Assembly (NCBI GenBank): GCA_964017145.1
Contig: OZ024843.1
Location: 3,986,443-4,050,442, forward strand
DNA from: Agrocybe praecox
Taxonomy: Eukaryota; Basidiomycota; Agaricomycetes; Agaricales; Agrocybaceae
Length of the DNA stretch: 64,000 nt
Direction of reading: 5' to 3'
Shown: piece by piece, positions 1 to 11,518 of the stretch
Layout: the number at the start of each line of letters is the position of its first letter
Numbering within the stretch: the first letter of the stretch is position 1
The notes under the pieces: generated by a model
Told to the model about the DNA's origin: nothing
Database searches by the model: none
The model's input: only the letters and a program-made list of their open reading frames with translations
Position numbers and translations under genes: made by a program

Positions 1-14
1 GACTTCCCGGGGTG
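1..14. mobile_element. Terminal bases of a DNA transposon cut by the window edge
   Basis: The first 14 bases, GACTTCCCGGGGTG, match the reverse complement of the left terminus of the element at 4581-5400. They fit that element's left end (G at the variable position) better than its right end (A there). This is probably the end of a second copy whose body lies outside the window. Only 14 bases are visible, so the element itself cannot be described. Confidence 0.55.
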
Positions 15-128
15 ATTGGAACGCGCGGCGCGCGTCAGGCACTGAACGCGTGTTTTCTACCGTTATGAAAGCAAGGTAAAAAAATATGTTAAAGTCATAA
101 TCCTCCGGAACGCGTGGATTTAACATAA

Positions 129-2589
129 TTAGCTCCTCCTAGTTATTCTCACCGGAACGTCCTTGATGCCCAAGGTAAGTATAACCTTCCCATCCAACAC
201 TCTATCCTTCCATTGCTGCTTTGTTTCTCCAGCGTTCATAAGGGGCTCAAACTTGAAGTCTCTCAATATGAGCGCAAGGAAGCATACAGACTCCACAGTA
301 GCAAATTTCCGACCGATACATGCGCGTGGACCTATGGATAAACGTTTTGAGAACGAGACGAAGACTCGGTAGCGACGTGCATTCTGATCCCCCTTACCTA
401 TGCTAAACGCAGAGAAAGCCTCCGACTCATTCGACAGTCCGTGCCATCGCGATGGACGATATTCCTCTGGCCGGTCAAAGTACCTTGGATTGTACTCTAG
501 AACGTGGTGGTCCAAATGAGCCTTCCAATTGATTCTGAGGGAAAGGAATGAATTCTGAACTCACGGACGCCAATCATATCTACCACAATCTATGATAATT
601 CCCGATATCGATACGGACCAGTGATAAGTGACCTGTAAAGATACAAAAACCAAAAGCCAACTGACCTGCATGCCCTTCTGAATAGGTACAGTTATAGAAC
701 CCTCTTCTCCGACAGGTTTTGGGATCTGCAGGACTGTGTCTTCGAAGGCGTCGCGGATCATGATATGCCCAGCAGCTGCACATTTTGCTTGATCAATTAC
801 CAGTTTACCAGTGTCCGGAGGAAAGCAGTATGGAATATGGATATAGACGTACGGAATAACCTCAGTGCTTCGTAGAAAGCGGCAAGGACTTTGTTTAGCT
901 TAGGGTAATCTTCCATAGTCTACGCACAAGTCAGACACGCTGACACTGCCAGAGTGTCAGAAGTTAAAAACGTACAGGGTCCCGTTGAAGGCCGACGACG
1001 TCCATGATTTGTTGGTATACCTCCTCTTGTAGGTCGTCATACATCGCAAGGGACCCAAGGGTCGCGGCGAGGGTATGCGCGGTCGTCTCTGCATACAACA
1101 AATCACTATTTCTTTCTGAAACCAAAAATTAAAATACAATACACACCATGACCAGCAAAAAGCATCACAAAAACGTTCCCGATCTGCACAATTAAGTCAT
1201 CAAATCGTGTGGGTTTTGAATCTAGAAATCCATCATACCAATTCGTTATCGTCAAGCTTATACTTCCCTCCCTCGTCCTCATTCGCTTTAACGAGCATAG
1301 TAAACGCGTCAGTCCTCCCACCTGTCCCAGCGCTAAGCTCCAATTTCCTTTCTGCGACCTGGGACTGCATAAATCCCATCAACTTATCATGGGCTTCCTT
1401 CATTTCCTTCATCCTAAAACAAAATAAGATAAATATATATATAATAGTGGTCAAAAGACCTCTGAAATTAAAAGCACGGAGCAAAAAATATGCACGTACT
1501 TCTTCATTGGCAGATTCTGCGCCCATTTGGGAGCTAGGATAGCGACCATATGGGAATCAGCTACGATGCGTAGAGCTTCTTGGATAGATATGCTCCCGTC
1601 GTCTGATCGTGGAGGGTCGAACCAGTTGAATGCGAAGCCGAATCCACATTTTCCAATGATTAACAGAGCCATCTATGAGAGAGGGTCGGATGGAATTTAG
1701 GTATCGTTAGTACGAAGACAGATGACAAACGTCTAGTGTGTAAGTACGAACGTACCTGGAATGTTAATTTTTGGATCACAGGAATCTCAATTACCTTCTT
1801 CGCATCCCAACCTTCCGCCAAGTTCATCTCTTTGTATGTCTTCAGTGTCTCAGACCAGACCATATCATATCTATGTGAAATTAGTCGCTCAACATCGCGA
1901 TGGTACGTAAACGAAGGGGGTTAAAAAGACACTGACAAGGTATTATTAAACGCGGGACCCATAACCCGCCTGTGTTTCCTCCAAGTATCACCATCGGCAG
2001 CGACGAGGTTCATACCCCACAATCTGCGTACGTATCCCAAAAATCGATGTCGTAAACGCCAATGCAACAAAATAAGATATGACGTACAAGAACGCCCGAC
2101 TAGAGTTCTCATGCTTGAAAAAACTAGATTTATGCGCGCCGGAGATAACTTGCCGAGCTACGTCCAGATTGGAGGTATAGAACCCCGTTGGTCCTGCGAA
2201 GAAAGGTACGATGGATATCGTGTCGTTTCCGAATCGTTTGTACGCTACAGTGAGCAAACACATTGCAGTAAACTGTATTTGATATTCGTACTTGACAAGA
2301 AGAAAAGGAGGATCGCGCACCGGTGTAGCGCCAGTACCACGGGAAGAGGTATCCCGGATTCCACCACGTAGTAGGCAAAAGCACTCCTGGTAAACTAAGC
2401 GGAAAAAATGGGATTCGGAATCCAGGAAGGTTGCTAACGCGCTACGATGGCAAATTCCAATGTTACCAGTGTTATCTATAAAGCACGGGCAACCATTACG
2501 ACGAGCTATGTACACACCTGAAGCTCTTTTCGATAATTTGTGATCTTTGATACTAGGAAGACGACCAAGAGAGATATCAAAATGCCCAT
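129..2589 (-). CDS. Cytochrome P450 monooxygenase, multi-exon, apparently intact
   Basis: A membrane-anchored heme-thiolate monooxygenase of the endoplasmic reticulum; the substrate cannot be told from sequence. The ATG at 2589 begins a 24-residue exon with a hydrophobic anchor (MGILISLLVVFLV), followed by the hinge NLPGFRIPFFPLSLPG. Later exons give the GDTWRKHRRVMGPAFNN region, the I-helix motif AGHETT (restored by splicing near 1080-1150), the K-helix EALR (about 855-865), and the heme-binding loop FSIGPRACIGRKFA. That loop is split by a 66-bp intron at 332-397. The stop is at 129. All P450 hallmark residues are present, so the gene is probably functional. It has at least nine short introns, typical of P450s in mushroom-forming fungi. 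No CYP family number is assigned. The next gene on the same strand is the MTAP gene upstream. Confidence 0.9.
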
Positions 2590-3009
2590 GGGGGTGATTT
2601 CCCTGCGTTCTCGAAATTGTTGGACATTGTTCGATATCGTAGTGAACAAGACCTGCGATGCAGAGTCTTCGGGCATTACTTCTGGACTGCGCTGGGAGAA
2701 TCAGAGAACAAGAACAAGAAGAGTTTGGGTTGTGCTGGAGACGGGGGTTCTATCATTATGGGCATGAGACCGGACGATGCATGCACATATGTCGGTTGTC
2801 TCGGAGAGCGGGAAGTAATGGTCATAGTGCTGAGTAAGGCGTGTATTTTTGTGTGGGAATTTCTGCTATCAGCTACTTATCCCGTTTCAGAAAATTTAAA
2901 CGACTTGGCTAACGTTTCAAAAAAATCCTTTTAGACAAACCAACAAACCAAGAATGAGTCCACAAAACATCTAAGATGGGTAACATACTATGTACAGCGA
3001 CAATATAAA
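2590..3009. other. Intergenic: P450 upstream region and MTAP 3' region
   Basis: 420 bp between the P450 start and the MTAP stop. Short open frames here have no recognisable similarity. I see no convincing TATA box or repeat. Confidence 0.5.
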
Positions 3010-4148
3010 TTACTCTTCGCTGGAGAAGTATTCGGGCAGGATAAACGCCAGTTTCTGACGATCCGCGGGACTTTGCTTTTCAGAACGAGGCATGATGCTG
3101 AATTTCATCGAGCCGGCTTCCTCCAAGAACGTAGCGGCGTTCTCTCCAGTAATAGCTTCCTGTAGTTCCTCCAGGATGGTGGCTGCGACGAAGCGAGAGG
3201 TATCGGCGTTCGCTTTAAGGGTCTTGAAGACCTCGTGTGCGGTGACGGCTTCGGATTGAGGTCTCCAAGAGTCATAGTCGGTGGCAGTGGCAATGAGTGC
3301 GTAGCTAGACGCGAAAGTTTGATTTTTGGGGACTGAAGAGATGACACCAAATGCACGCACCTGAGCTCAGCTTCCCTGGCCAGCTTGGCCTCAGGGAGAA
3401 CGCTCATATTGATAAGATCACCTCCCCACTGGCGGTACATCTTACTTTCAGCTCTTGTAGAGAACTGTGGGCCCTCCATGCAGACGATACACTTGTCCGT
3501 GAACAGTTGGACACCACGGCCTTCCTTCTCCAACGCCTTCCTCACTCTGTCTTCCAGCCACGCAACGAACTTGTTGCTGAAAGGGTCTCCGAACATGGCA
3601 TGTGCGACGACGTTGGTGTCCTGGAAGAAGGACGAGGGTCTGATTCCCTTGGTTCTATCGATGATTTGGGTGGGGATGGCAAAAGATCCTGGGGAGATTT
3701 CCTCGCGCAGAGAGCCCACAGCAGAAAAGGCAAGGATGGCGCGTACACCGATGGATTTGAGCGCAGCGATGTTCGCCCTTCCTGGAACCGCAGAAGGGTT
3801 GATGGAGTGTCCGACTCCGTGACGGGCCAAGAAAGCAATGCTTGCGCCAGACGGCAAGCTGGCGATGGTAATAGGTGAACTAGGGAATCCCCATGGCTGA
3901 GGAGAATAAGTTTTATTCTAAGCAAAAGTTCCACGAAGTTCTCACTGTTTCTGGGTTCACTGTTTTTCTGCACGAATATTTGAGATGCAGAGATTATTAC
4001 GTCAAGAATAGACGCCCTTACACAAATGTCAGGTTATCGAGGTGGTACAATCCACTTCCTCCAATGACACCAATAAGGACTGAAAGTTACACGTGAAATT
4101 ATGCGAACCTTGTAAAAGTAAAGGAAATTAACCTTTTTCGTCAGACAT
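3010..4148 (-). CDS. MEU1: S-methyl-5'-thioadenosine phosphorylase (MTAP)
   Basis: Cleaves 5'-methylthioadenosine with phosphate to adenine and methylthioribose-1-phosphate, the first step of methionine salvage; cytosolic homotrimer in known members. Five exons join cleanly: 4133-4148, 4022-4079, 3946-3967, 3361-3896 and 3010-3304, with introns of 49-56 bp. They encode 308 residues, close to the family's usual 280-310. The N-terminus has the phosphate-binding loop VIGGSGLY. Further on are [21 protein letters not shown], the substrate region [12 protein letters not shown] with DLINMS, and the base-recognition segment ATDYDSW. The start at 4148 was chosen because MSDEK spliced to [12 protein letters not shown] is the only join giving a full N-terminus. 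No missing catalytic residue was noticed. Confidence 0.95.
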
Positions 4149-4580
4149 TTCGGTTCTTTCTTCGAGAATAAAGAGGAGGTTAAAATTTCAGGTCAATGTC
4201 AATCGATAACCTGCTGCTCCCAAAATGGAAGAACCGATCAAATGCAATGATGATCTGATCGCGGCCTTCGGGTTTTTAAGTAACCGGTCGCCAGTTTATA
4301 TTAACGATGCAACTTCGGCTTACATGCAACCCTATGTAATAGCGTTTATTTGCTTGTAAATTGTAATGGATGTACATAATTAGCCTTTGAGCCAGTTGGA
4401 TATGCAATGATACACCTGTAAAGTGCGGCAACACGGTAAATAAATGTCAAGCACTCCATGAATTGTGAATTGTGAAACCGTGTATCATGATGCAGTAGCT
4501 GATTGACTAGTCGCTGCGCACAAGATCGTTGGATTTAGATTGCACATAACAGGTGGCAGAAAAAGAGCCCCGGAGTTTCT
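4149..4580. other. Intergenic region upstream of MTAP
   Basis: 432 bp between the MTAP start codon and the transposon at 4581. It is AT-rich and has no coding signal. It must carry the MTAP promoter, but I see no clear TATA box. Confidence 0.4.
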
Positions 4581-5400
4581 CACCCCGGGAAGTCGATGTT
4601 TTCAGGTCACCTCAAAACCCGCAAGAAAAACAAGGTTTTCTCGTAAAAATTTGGGCTATTATAAATCATGAAATATAATACAAATTTTGGGACACTAGAT
4701 ATGATAAATAAAAACTAGGTATTCGTTCAAAATTTGTGTCACACCATAAACATGGCCCAAAATATGATGTTAGGTCAGACCAAAATCCCAACCAAATATA
4801 GAAGTTTTGAATTAATTTTTAGGTAGAATGAGAACAGAGGTTTCATTCATTCGGAAAACTGGAACGAAACTTAGGTTCTCAACAATAGCTTCAGACGGTC
4901 AAATATATTAGTTATCCGCTGTGTTTTCGGCTCGTCTGTAGCTTCTGCTGAAAATAGAGATATCAGCGCATCTGAAAACACAAAAACCAATTGAGTTAAT
5001 TGTTTTTCAGACAATCAAAAACTCAGAGATTCGGTCACACCTTTATTTGTGCCGAAAATAAACACAATAGTCAAGAATTCGGGCTGTGAGAAAACTTCAA
5101 AAAAGACTACGTTTTAGTCCTAAGTTTGGACCACATTGATATTAAATTTTTTGTCTTTCTTTCAGGAAGCCCGAAGCGTCAATATTCGTCTTGGTTTTTG
5201 TCCTTACCGGAAATAAGAACATCAGCCATGCTTTCATGGGATACCAAACTACTATCAAAATTCCTATTTTTGGTTGTCTTTTAGGTCACAAAAAACTCCG
5301 GAATTTTGTACATATTTTCCGTGGGCCTTTTAGTTCATACTAAAACTGGGGTTTTCTCCGGGGTTTTGAGGTGACCTGAAAACATCAACTTCCCGGGGTG
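4581..5400. mobile_element. Non-autonomous DNA transposon with 40-bp terminal inverted repeats
   Basis: The left end starts CACCCCGGGAAGTCGATGTT. The right end is its reverse complement over 40 bp with one mismatch (C/T at position 14), and weaker similarity continues inward for about 20 bp. The element is 820 bp, AT-rich, and has no open frame long enough for a transposase, so it must be mobilised in trans. The bases immediately outside are TCT on both sides, compatible with a 3-bp target duplication as in CACTA-type elements. The termini begin CAC but not CACTA, so the superfamily is uncertain. Confidence 0.85.
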
Positions 5401-7761
5401 TCTTGGAGTCTACAGAATACACGTGTAAGGCACGTTTGAGATACTGCGCAATGATGTACATTGCACCCTACACGTGTACTCGAAACATGTCCGAAACACT
5501 TAACACTCAACGCGTAAACAACGTGCAGCTGCCGGCAAGAAGTTGGATACAACCTGGAGGCTGCGGCGCGTGCGTATACATGTCGAACACGCCCGGAAAT
5601 CGTGCATCGTGCACTGATTAAAATCGACTTTGCTGCGCAAGATCTTGTAAGATAACGCTAGTAGATATACATGCAACATTCTCGAGGCACTGACACAATA
5701 AATACTACTACAGTCGCTCATTCAATTCCGCAGAAGACTATGCCAGTGAATAGTCACAAACCGAGATTAAAAAGTATGAATTGTTTGACGGAAAGCTCCG
5801 TGGCTATTTTAAGCTCTCAAGAATGGGAAGTATTCTATTTATATCAGTATACTATACGGTGCCATAGTGTGCATGCATAGCGGCAATTTTCTCTAACCGA
5901 TGATCAGGGTACTATGTGCATATAAAACTTAGGTAAATGTGACATAAATTTGAACCCTGGATTGACCGCCACTTTTCTCTCTCTCTCTCTCGCAAACAGT
6001 TCTCGATTCAAGCTGTATATTGCTTGCTCGCGCTCTCAGACTACAACTGTGCTCGTTCAGCGTTCTTTCGTCGCAAACCCATGGTCGTTAACCATGGCGG
6101 CTCGTACCTCTCTATCTCTGACTACAAGCAGCACACGGCAAATTGGACAGGGAAAACTATGTTCTTCGAGTCGTGCGGACGAGCCCAACGCAAAGATAAA
6201 TCCAGCATCAATGAGACTGAAGTAGTGTGAATACTCAGAAAGACATTGCCAGGTGTTTGTTGTCACTTATAATTATCAAAATTAAAGTTTTCATTAGATT
6301 ATATCCGCAATAACACCATCAGGTAAGCACTACATCGAAAAATCGAGTAGCATATACGGATCCGTCCTGCCAGACAGGCTGAATCGGTGCGATCATAATC
6401 GAAACGGAGCATTATTAAAGAAATGTAAGTGAGATCTCCCAGTCGTTTCTCGTTTTATTTCCTCGTCAGGCTAATCCTAAGGTAAGTAGGTTTATGTTTA
6501 TCAGAAATGCAATTGTAGATAACGAGACATCGACGACGACGGTAGTATGTCGTAATTTGTAAAAGTAAATTAAGCATCGCACTGTGGAATGTAATACAGC
6601 TCGGTCGATGTTTGTATAGATAGACCTAAGCGCGCGGGTACATAATTTGTCTCCCACGAAACACGTCAGTAGGTTCCAGTTAAGTTAGACTTTGCCGTTC
6701 GTACGATAGCTCACCAGTGGTCGTACATTTTGAGGGTACGTCATTACATGTGTTTTCCTTCCTCATCGAGCGATAGAGATAGATTTATAAAATGAGACGT
6801 AAATATTGTCTTTTTGAAAGAAGAGTGTATGTGCCCAGTGTTCTGTAAAAGTTTGATTAATGACCAGCGTTAAATTTGTTGGGGGTGACTGTCGGGCACC
6901 CACTTTGTCCAGACTCCGTTGATCCAGTGGTATTTCGTGTTATCTTTCTCTGAGGATATCAGAGTAATATAGTCATTTGTGATAAATTTGAGGATTGTTA
7001 GATTCTAGAATACAGATAGTATAGTTCGCTTTCTGCTCCCTGAGGCGGGGCATAAGATCTATGCATAAGGACGTAACTTTCAAAAAACAGCCGGATAGTT
7101 TGAACTGCTTGATACATATGCTTACACATGTTTTTAACTACGGTCTGCTAAGCAATGAGAGGCTTTAAAGATACTCTTACGGTGCTGTTTGGATTATTTT
7201 TATTTTTATATACCTTTCCGATGTTTTCTGACGATTTTCAACATCGTTTTTTGCAGCTGTTGAGTCGATCAATTTCGTGTGAACAGCTAAATCACAGCCG
7301 GGCCGTGTGATGTTTGGGCGCTTGCTTAGTCATATCAAAGCCAAACAATTTACGTCGAGCGCCGTACGTGTCGCGACTCCTCCCGACTCCCCATCATCAC
7401 ACCTAATTAATTAAGCGTTCGGCATAAACTACTCGTCCAATCATCCTCTACATTTCCTTGCCTCGTGTTCTTACAGACAATGCCAAATGGCGGCTCCGTC
7501 ATTTCATTTACGGTTACCAAAATTTCAAAATGATTCATTCTCGAGTGTCTGGATCAAAGCGTCCAGAAATCAGTAGCTCTTTCTTTCTTTCTTTCTTTGG
7601 CAATGTTTCTTCACCCTTAGCCCTGAGGCCCAAGGCTTGAGCTTGAAGGCCTGAAGGTATGCCCTATGATATCTATATAATCAGTCAGTTCTTTATGCCA
7701 CCGTTTTCCGTACTTCTCAAGACAACCTCCACACGACAACAAACCTGCCCCAGCTTCTCAG
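5401..7761. other. Gene-poor region
   Basis: About 2.4 kb without a convincing gene. A CT microsatellite at 5978-5993 precedes short open frames near 6080-6230 that have a good start context (AACCATGG), but they resemble nothing I recognise. The remainder is AT-rich with small open frames only. Confidence 0.4.
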
Positions 7762-8420
7762 ATGTGCAAGGTGTCAACCGCAGAAACAGGTATTTCCTCC
7801 TTCCAAGGACCCATGCTGAGGATCATCAACCACAATAAAGGTGCGATCATTACAGTAATCGGGACCAAGCGTTGACACTCAAATACTTAGAAAATTCATC
7901 CGGGATAATCAAACGTGAGGGTCCTCAGCACAGTATACTCAACAATTCCCAAAATGTGATAGTCAACAATTCCCTCATAATTGTGGGCGACCTCTGCGTC
8001 AAGGCTGTGTTTCCTTTCCCTAGTGTGCTGAATGCCGCTTCGGGCATTGCTTCTACGTTTACTAAATTTATCATTGCTATTGCAAGTCGTTTAACCGGCA
8101 CACCATCGCCCGAGATTTCCTCCCCCCAGACTGAAGCTGGGAGCTTGCCGTGCAACGCCTCTCTAGACCCGGACATTGTCTCACTTACAGCGAATACTGC
8201 CATCGACACCTCTGCATTTGATAGCAAAACTCCTGGTCCCACCATGTCTATGACATTGGTTCCCGACCCCGCTCCTCCTCTGGCCAACAATGATGTTGCT
8301 ATGGATGACGCAAACATGCCGTCGACGCCCCTTCTGTCTAATCTGTGCTCCCTCGGAGCGCAGACCTCTCAAGAATCCATTCCCGTAGGCGCACTTTCTA
8401 CCCCTCTTGTGCGTATGTAG
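7762..8420 (+). CDS. Hypothetical protein with an Asn-rich beta motif; ends at a single TAG
   Basis: No known function. The open frame runs from about 7839 to the TAG at 8418-8420. A plausible first exon is ATG 7762 to 7789, spliced by a 7790-7869 intron to GCG TTG ACA, giving about 190 residues; this start is tentative because the long frame has no ATG of its own before the motif. Near the N-terminus is ILNNSQNVIVNNSLIIVGD, an alternating hydrophobic/Asn segment of a kind common in agaricomycete orphan proteins. It is followed by an alanine-rich, possibly amphipathic helix and a Pro/Ser-rich tail. The gene at 11032 has the same motif order. After the TAG the same frame continues open (see 8421-8741). 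Confidence 0.45.
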
Positions 8421-8741
8421 ATGACACTAAAGAAGTTGGATCTGCAGGAGCTGGTACCCGAGTGCTTAGAGCCATCAGCTCCACTTGGGATCAACGCACC
8501 AGCTGTCAAGCAAGACAGGCCTATTACCGACTTTATCCGCTTGCTTGAGGATCGCAAAAATCTCACGGTATTGTCTTCCGACGCCGACGTGGTCACCCGT
8601 AAATCGCTCAACATGGCCGTTTGCTACATTATATGTTCGATTATACTCCTCCATCTTTTGTTCGCCCTTTGTCCCTGGGCAACATATGTGTTTGCGATGG
8701 CCACCTTCTCATACATCAGCTATCTATCATCCCCTACTTAG
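8421..8741 (+). CDS. In-frame continuation with a hydrophobic helix, after one TAG
   Basis: A 106-codon frame begins with ATG directly after the TAG at 8418-8420 and is in the same frame as the preceding ORF. It encodes an acidic segment (ELVPECLEPSAPLG, then ITDFIRLLEDRKNL) and ends with a strongly hydrophobic stretch (VCYIICSIILLHLLFALCPW, more beyond) that could be a tail anchor. It may be the C-terminal half of a gene broken by one nonsense mutation, or be reached by readthrough or an unrecognised splice. Possible introns across the TAG (24 or 35 bp) are too short to be convincing. Confidence 0.35.
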   Translation: MTLKKLDLQELVPECLEPSAPLGINAPAVKQDRPITDFIRLLEDRKNLTVLSSDADVVTRKSLNMAVCYIICSIILLHLLFALCPWATYVFAMATFSYISYLSSPT

Positions 8742-11031
8742 CCGTTCCCCATCGGCAACTCGCTTTATCAACGGTCAATGGTCAACAAGAATATCTTGTG
8801 TTTTCCGAGAACATAATTTGACCGCTAGACTGACTGTCTGGCGGACAAAATATCGCCATCGTGCTGGCGGCGCACAGTCAACGACTGGTGGACCGTAGCG
8901 GTGAACGAGACGTATTGCTGGCAATGCACTCGGACTACGGATACAAATACCAGCCGACATTGTTGCACGTTGACGATGCGGACGTCACAGTAACCACACA
9001 AATAAATTCCAGCTTGTACTGCGAACTACTCTCTCAGTCCGCCGGTCATAACTACCCAACCTAGAAACCTCCCTGGGCACCCATCGTAGAATAGAATAAG
9101 CCTCAAGAAGCAAAGATTGGATCTGACAGAAAAACAAGCAGACTCCACGATGATCGGACTTTAGGCTCATTACATAGTAGAACTATTTATGATCCTCATG
9201 GTATCGGTAATCGGATTATAATCATTTCTATTAGTTATACCATCTATCCCTAACCCAGCGTCTATTTTAGTAATATATATATATATACCATTTACATTGC
9301 TCTGGTTCAACGTTCGACGTCCAGCTGCTGCTATTCATTAATACTTTTTACTTAACCAAGTAGAGTAATAATTAACGAAACCTCATCAGCAACTCCGCTT
9401 TTGGTCGCTTTTAACTTATTTTTTTGATTTCAAAAAAGCTATTTACTATCTACAAAAGGTGAAAAGTTACGCTATTGTATCGACCTGTTTCATCATTTCA
9501 GCCCTAAATCTACGCAATTTATTTCGAGTACCTGGGTTTCTTAGCTTGTTACTTTGACGATCTTAGCCGCTTTTTTTTAGGTTGCACAACCCCCAAAAAG
9601 TAAAGTGTGAAAATACTGATGGCCGTCGGCGCCCAATTGGTGCCGATGTCTCTTGACTACACAAAAAAGGTATCAAATAACACGTCCTCTGCTGAATTCT
9701 GCTGCTAATCAGTGTATACAAGGGGCTCGGACATTCTATATATAGCGTCCGCGATGAACCTATATATCTGTTTGTAGAATAAAGAGTTAAAAACCAACAC
9801 AAGGCGTATCATTTAATGTATGCCTATTGAATCGAAAGGTATCCGCTCCAGCAGACTGAAATGCCAACAAGTGACCGCGGAGATTAATATGATAGTATCC
9901 ACCAGTACTGGTATCGTTATGGGATTATAGGAATGCTATGTTGACAGCAATGGGTGCAGGGGTCTTTGCTTCCGAAAGCGGAAATAAATGACGTAGTTCA
10001 ATGATCGATCATGCACTTAAGGTGACCGTCGACGGGCGCTAAATTGGTAATGATGATTGAACGATGAGTTCTATTCGACAGTGTCAAAGTAGGATATGAA
10101 ATTTAAACATGGGACGGATTCAAAACTTCAACCTTCATTGCCGATGTCGTTAGACATGTTCTTCTCAACCTCGGCAGTTATATACGCATAGTTATGCATA
10201 GCAATGGCATGGTACTTACGGTCAGTCAAAAGAGTTATGACCGGACTCAATATAGTCTTCGACTAAAAACTGAAAATACACCTTTTGCGCTGTTCAAAAT
10301 ATATGTTTAGTTTTTTTTTTTTGGGAAATAGACCCAAATAGGGTGCTCTTAAAATGACTGTTTTGCTGATGACGGAATAATACGTAAGCCAATAGAACTT
10401 ACTTTTACACTTCTATTATAATTATAGCGGCAATCTATGGCAGCTACCACGGCATGACTCTGGCGAGTAGGTGCCATGAGCGGACATACGCCAAAAGAGG
10501 AGGGGCCTCTACAGAAACAGGGTTTCTAATTTAATATAACAATTCTTTGAAGGTTGAATCGGACCTGTATCCTGGAAACGGTGTTTGATGCACCACATGT
10601 CTCACTCACTTTTTAGTTTACCTCTAGTTTTCTCTAAATTTTAATGCAAGTGTCTAACGTATTATGCTATGTACGCATACCCCTTATACGGGGATAACGT
10701 CCTTGATTTATATTTACCGGAAAGTTCGACTGATTGACTATAAGGGGCAAAATCCGAGCACAACTCAAATTTGAAACAACTTCGGTTACTCGGACTCTAA
10801 TGAAAAACCACTTGTTATATGTCACTGTCAGTACATCAAATGAGGAGAGACAGCTTCCATTAGATGTGAAAGGTTGTATACGTATTTCTTATAGCTCGAG
10901 TTAAAGATAACCTCACAGGACCCCAGCACCAGCTGAATTCATACTAGCGCCGCAATTACAACCTTGACTTTCTGCTATAAGTAGAGACGCTTCATGTGTT
11001 TCCAGTGGATCATACTACGCCCTGCACCGCA
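8742..11031. other. Gene-poor, AT-rich region
   Basis: No supported gene. It contains a short TA run near 9275-9290 and a T-run near 10311-10322. Short open frames on both strands lack recognisable domains. Confidence 0.4.
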
Positions 11032-11518
11032 ATGCCTAATAACGCCTCCAATATCCACCATCTCCATACTCAACCTCAACCCACATCAACTACAACGACC
11101 GTCTTCCCTGGCAAGGGGAACCCGGTCCAAAGAATCGTCAAGGATAGTGATGTGGCGGGCCAGTCCGACAATCCAGACCAAGACCAACAAAATTTGAGGT
11201 CATATAAGCAACTCGACAACGCAGAGGGCGTTGACATTGACAAATCCGTATTTGTTGCTGGGAATAATACAGAGAGAGAAGATCGGCACCAAGGGCCTAG
11301 GGAGCACAGGCAGCTCAGCGGCGCCAGAAACATGAAGATTACAAACGCTGTCATGATCGCGGGTGATACTACCGGTGAGGTTTAATCGCTACCTTTTTAG
11401 AAGTTTTTACTGATATTCTTCAACTCGAAATAAAGCTGAGCAAGTCGGAATCCTCAGCCGTATTTGGGAGTCCCTGATGTCTGTATTTGGACAATCTAAA
11501 GCTGCGCCCGAGGTTTAA
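11032..11518 (+). CDS. Small hypothetical protein, paralogue-like to the 7762-8420 protein
   Basis: Two exons, 11032-11374 and 11436-11518, joined by a 61-bp intron, encode 141 residues. The start is the first ATG in frame (MPNNASNIHH); the frame is open further upstream without an ATG. The middle is polar and low-complexity. Near the end lies GARNMKITNAVMIAGD, then a spliced C-terminal helix (AEQVGILSRIWESLMSVFGQ). The order, a beta-like segment ending in GD and then a short amphipathic helix, matches the protein at 7762-8420. The function is unknown, and I cannot tell whether the protein is expressed. Confidence 0.5.

Noticed and set aside
5950..6230. Short frames after a CT run with a good start context
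   Set aside because: Two overlapping frames are equally open, neither resembles a known protein, and no downstream exon was found.
7180..7330. Possible MITE-like ends (GCTGTTTGGATT ... AATCACAGC)
   Set aside because: Only partial, imperfect inversion and no clear target duplication; chance AT-rich similarity cannot be excluded.
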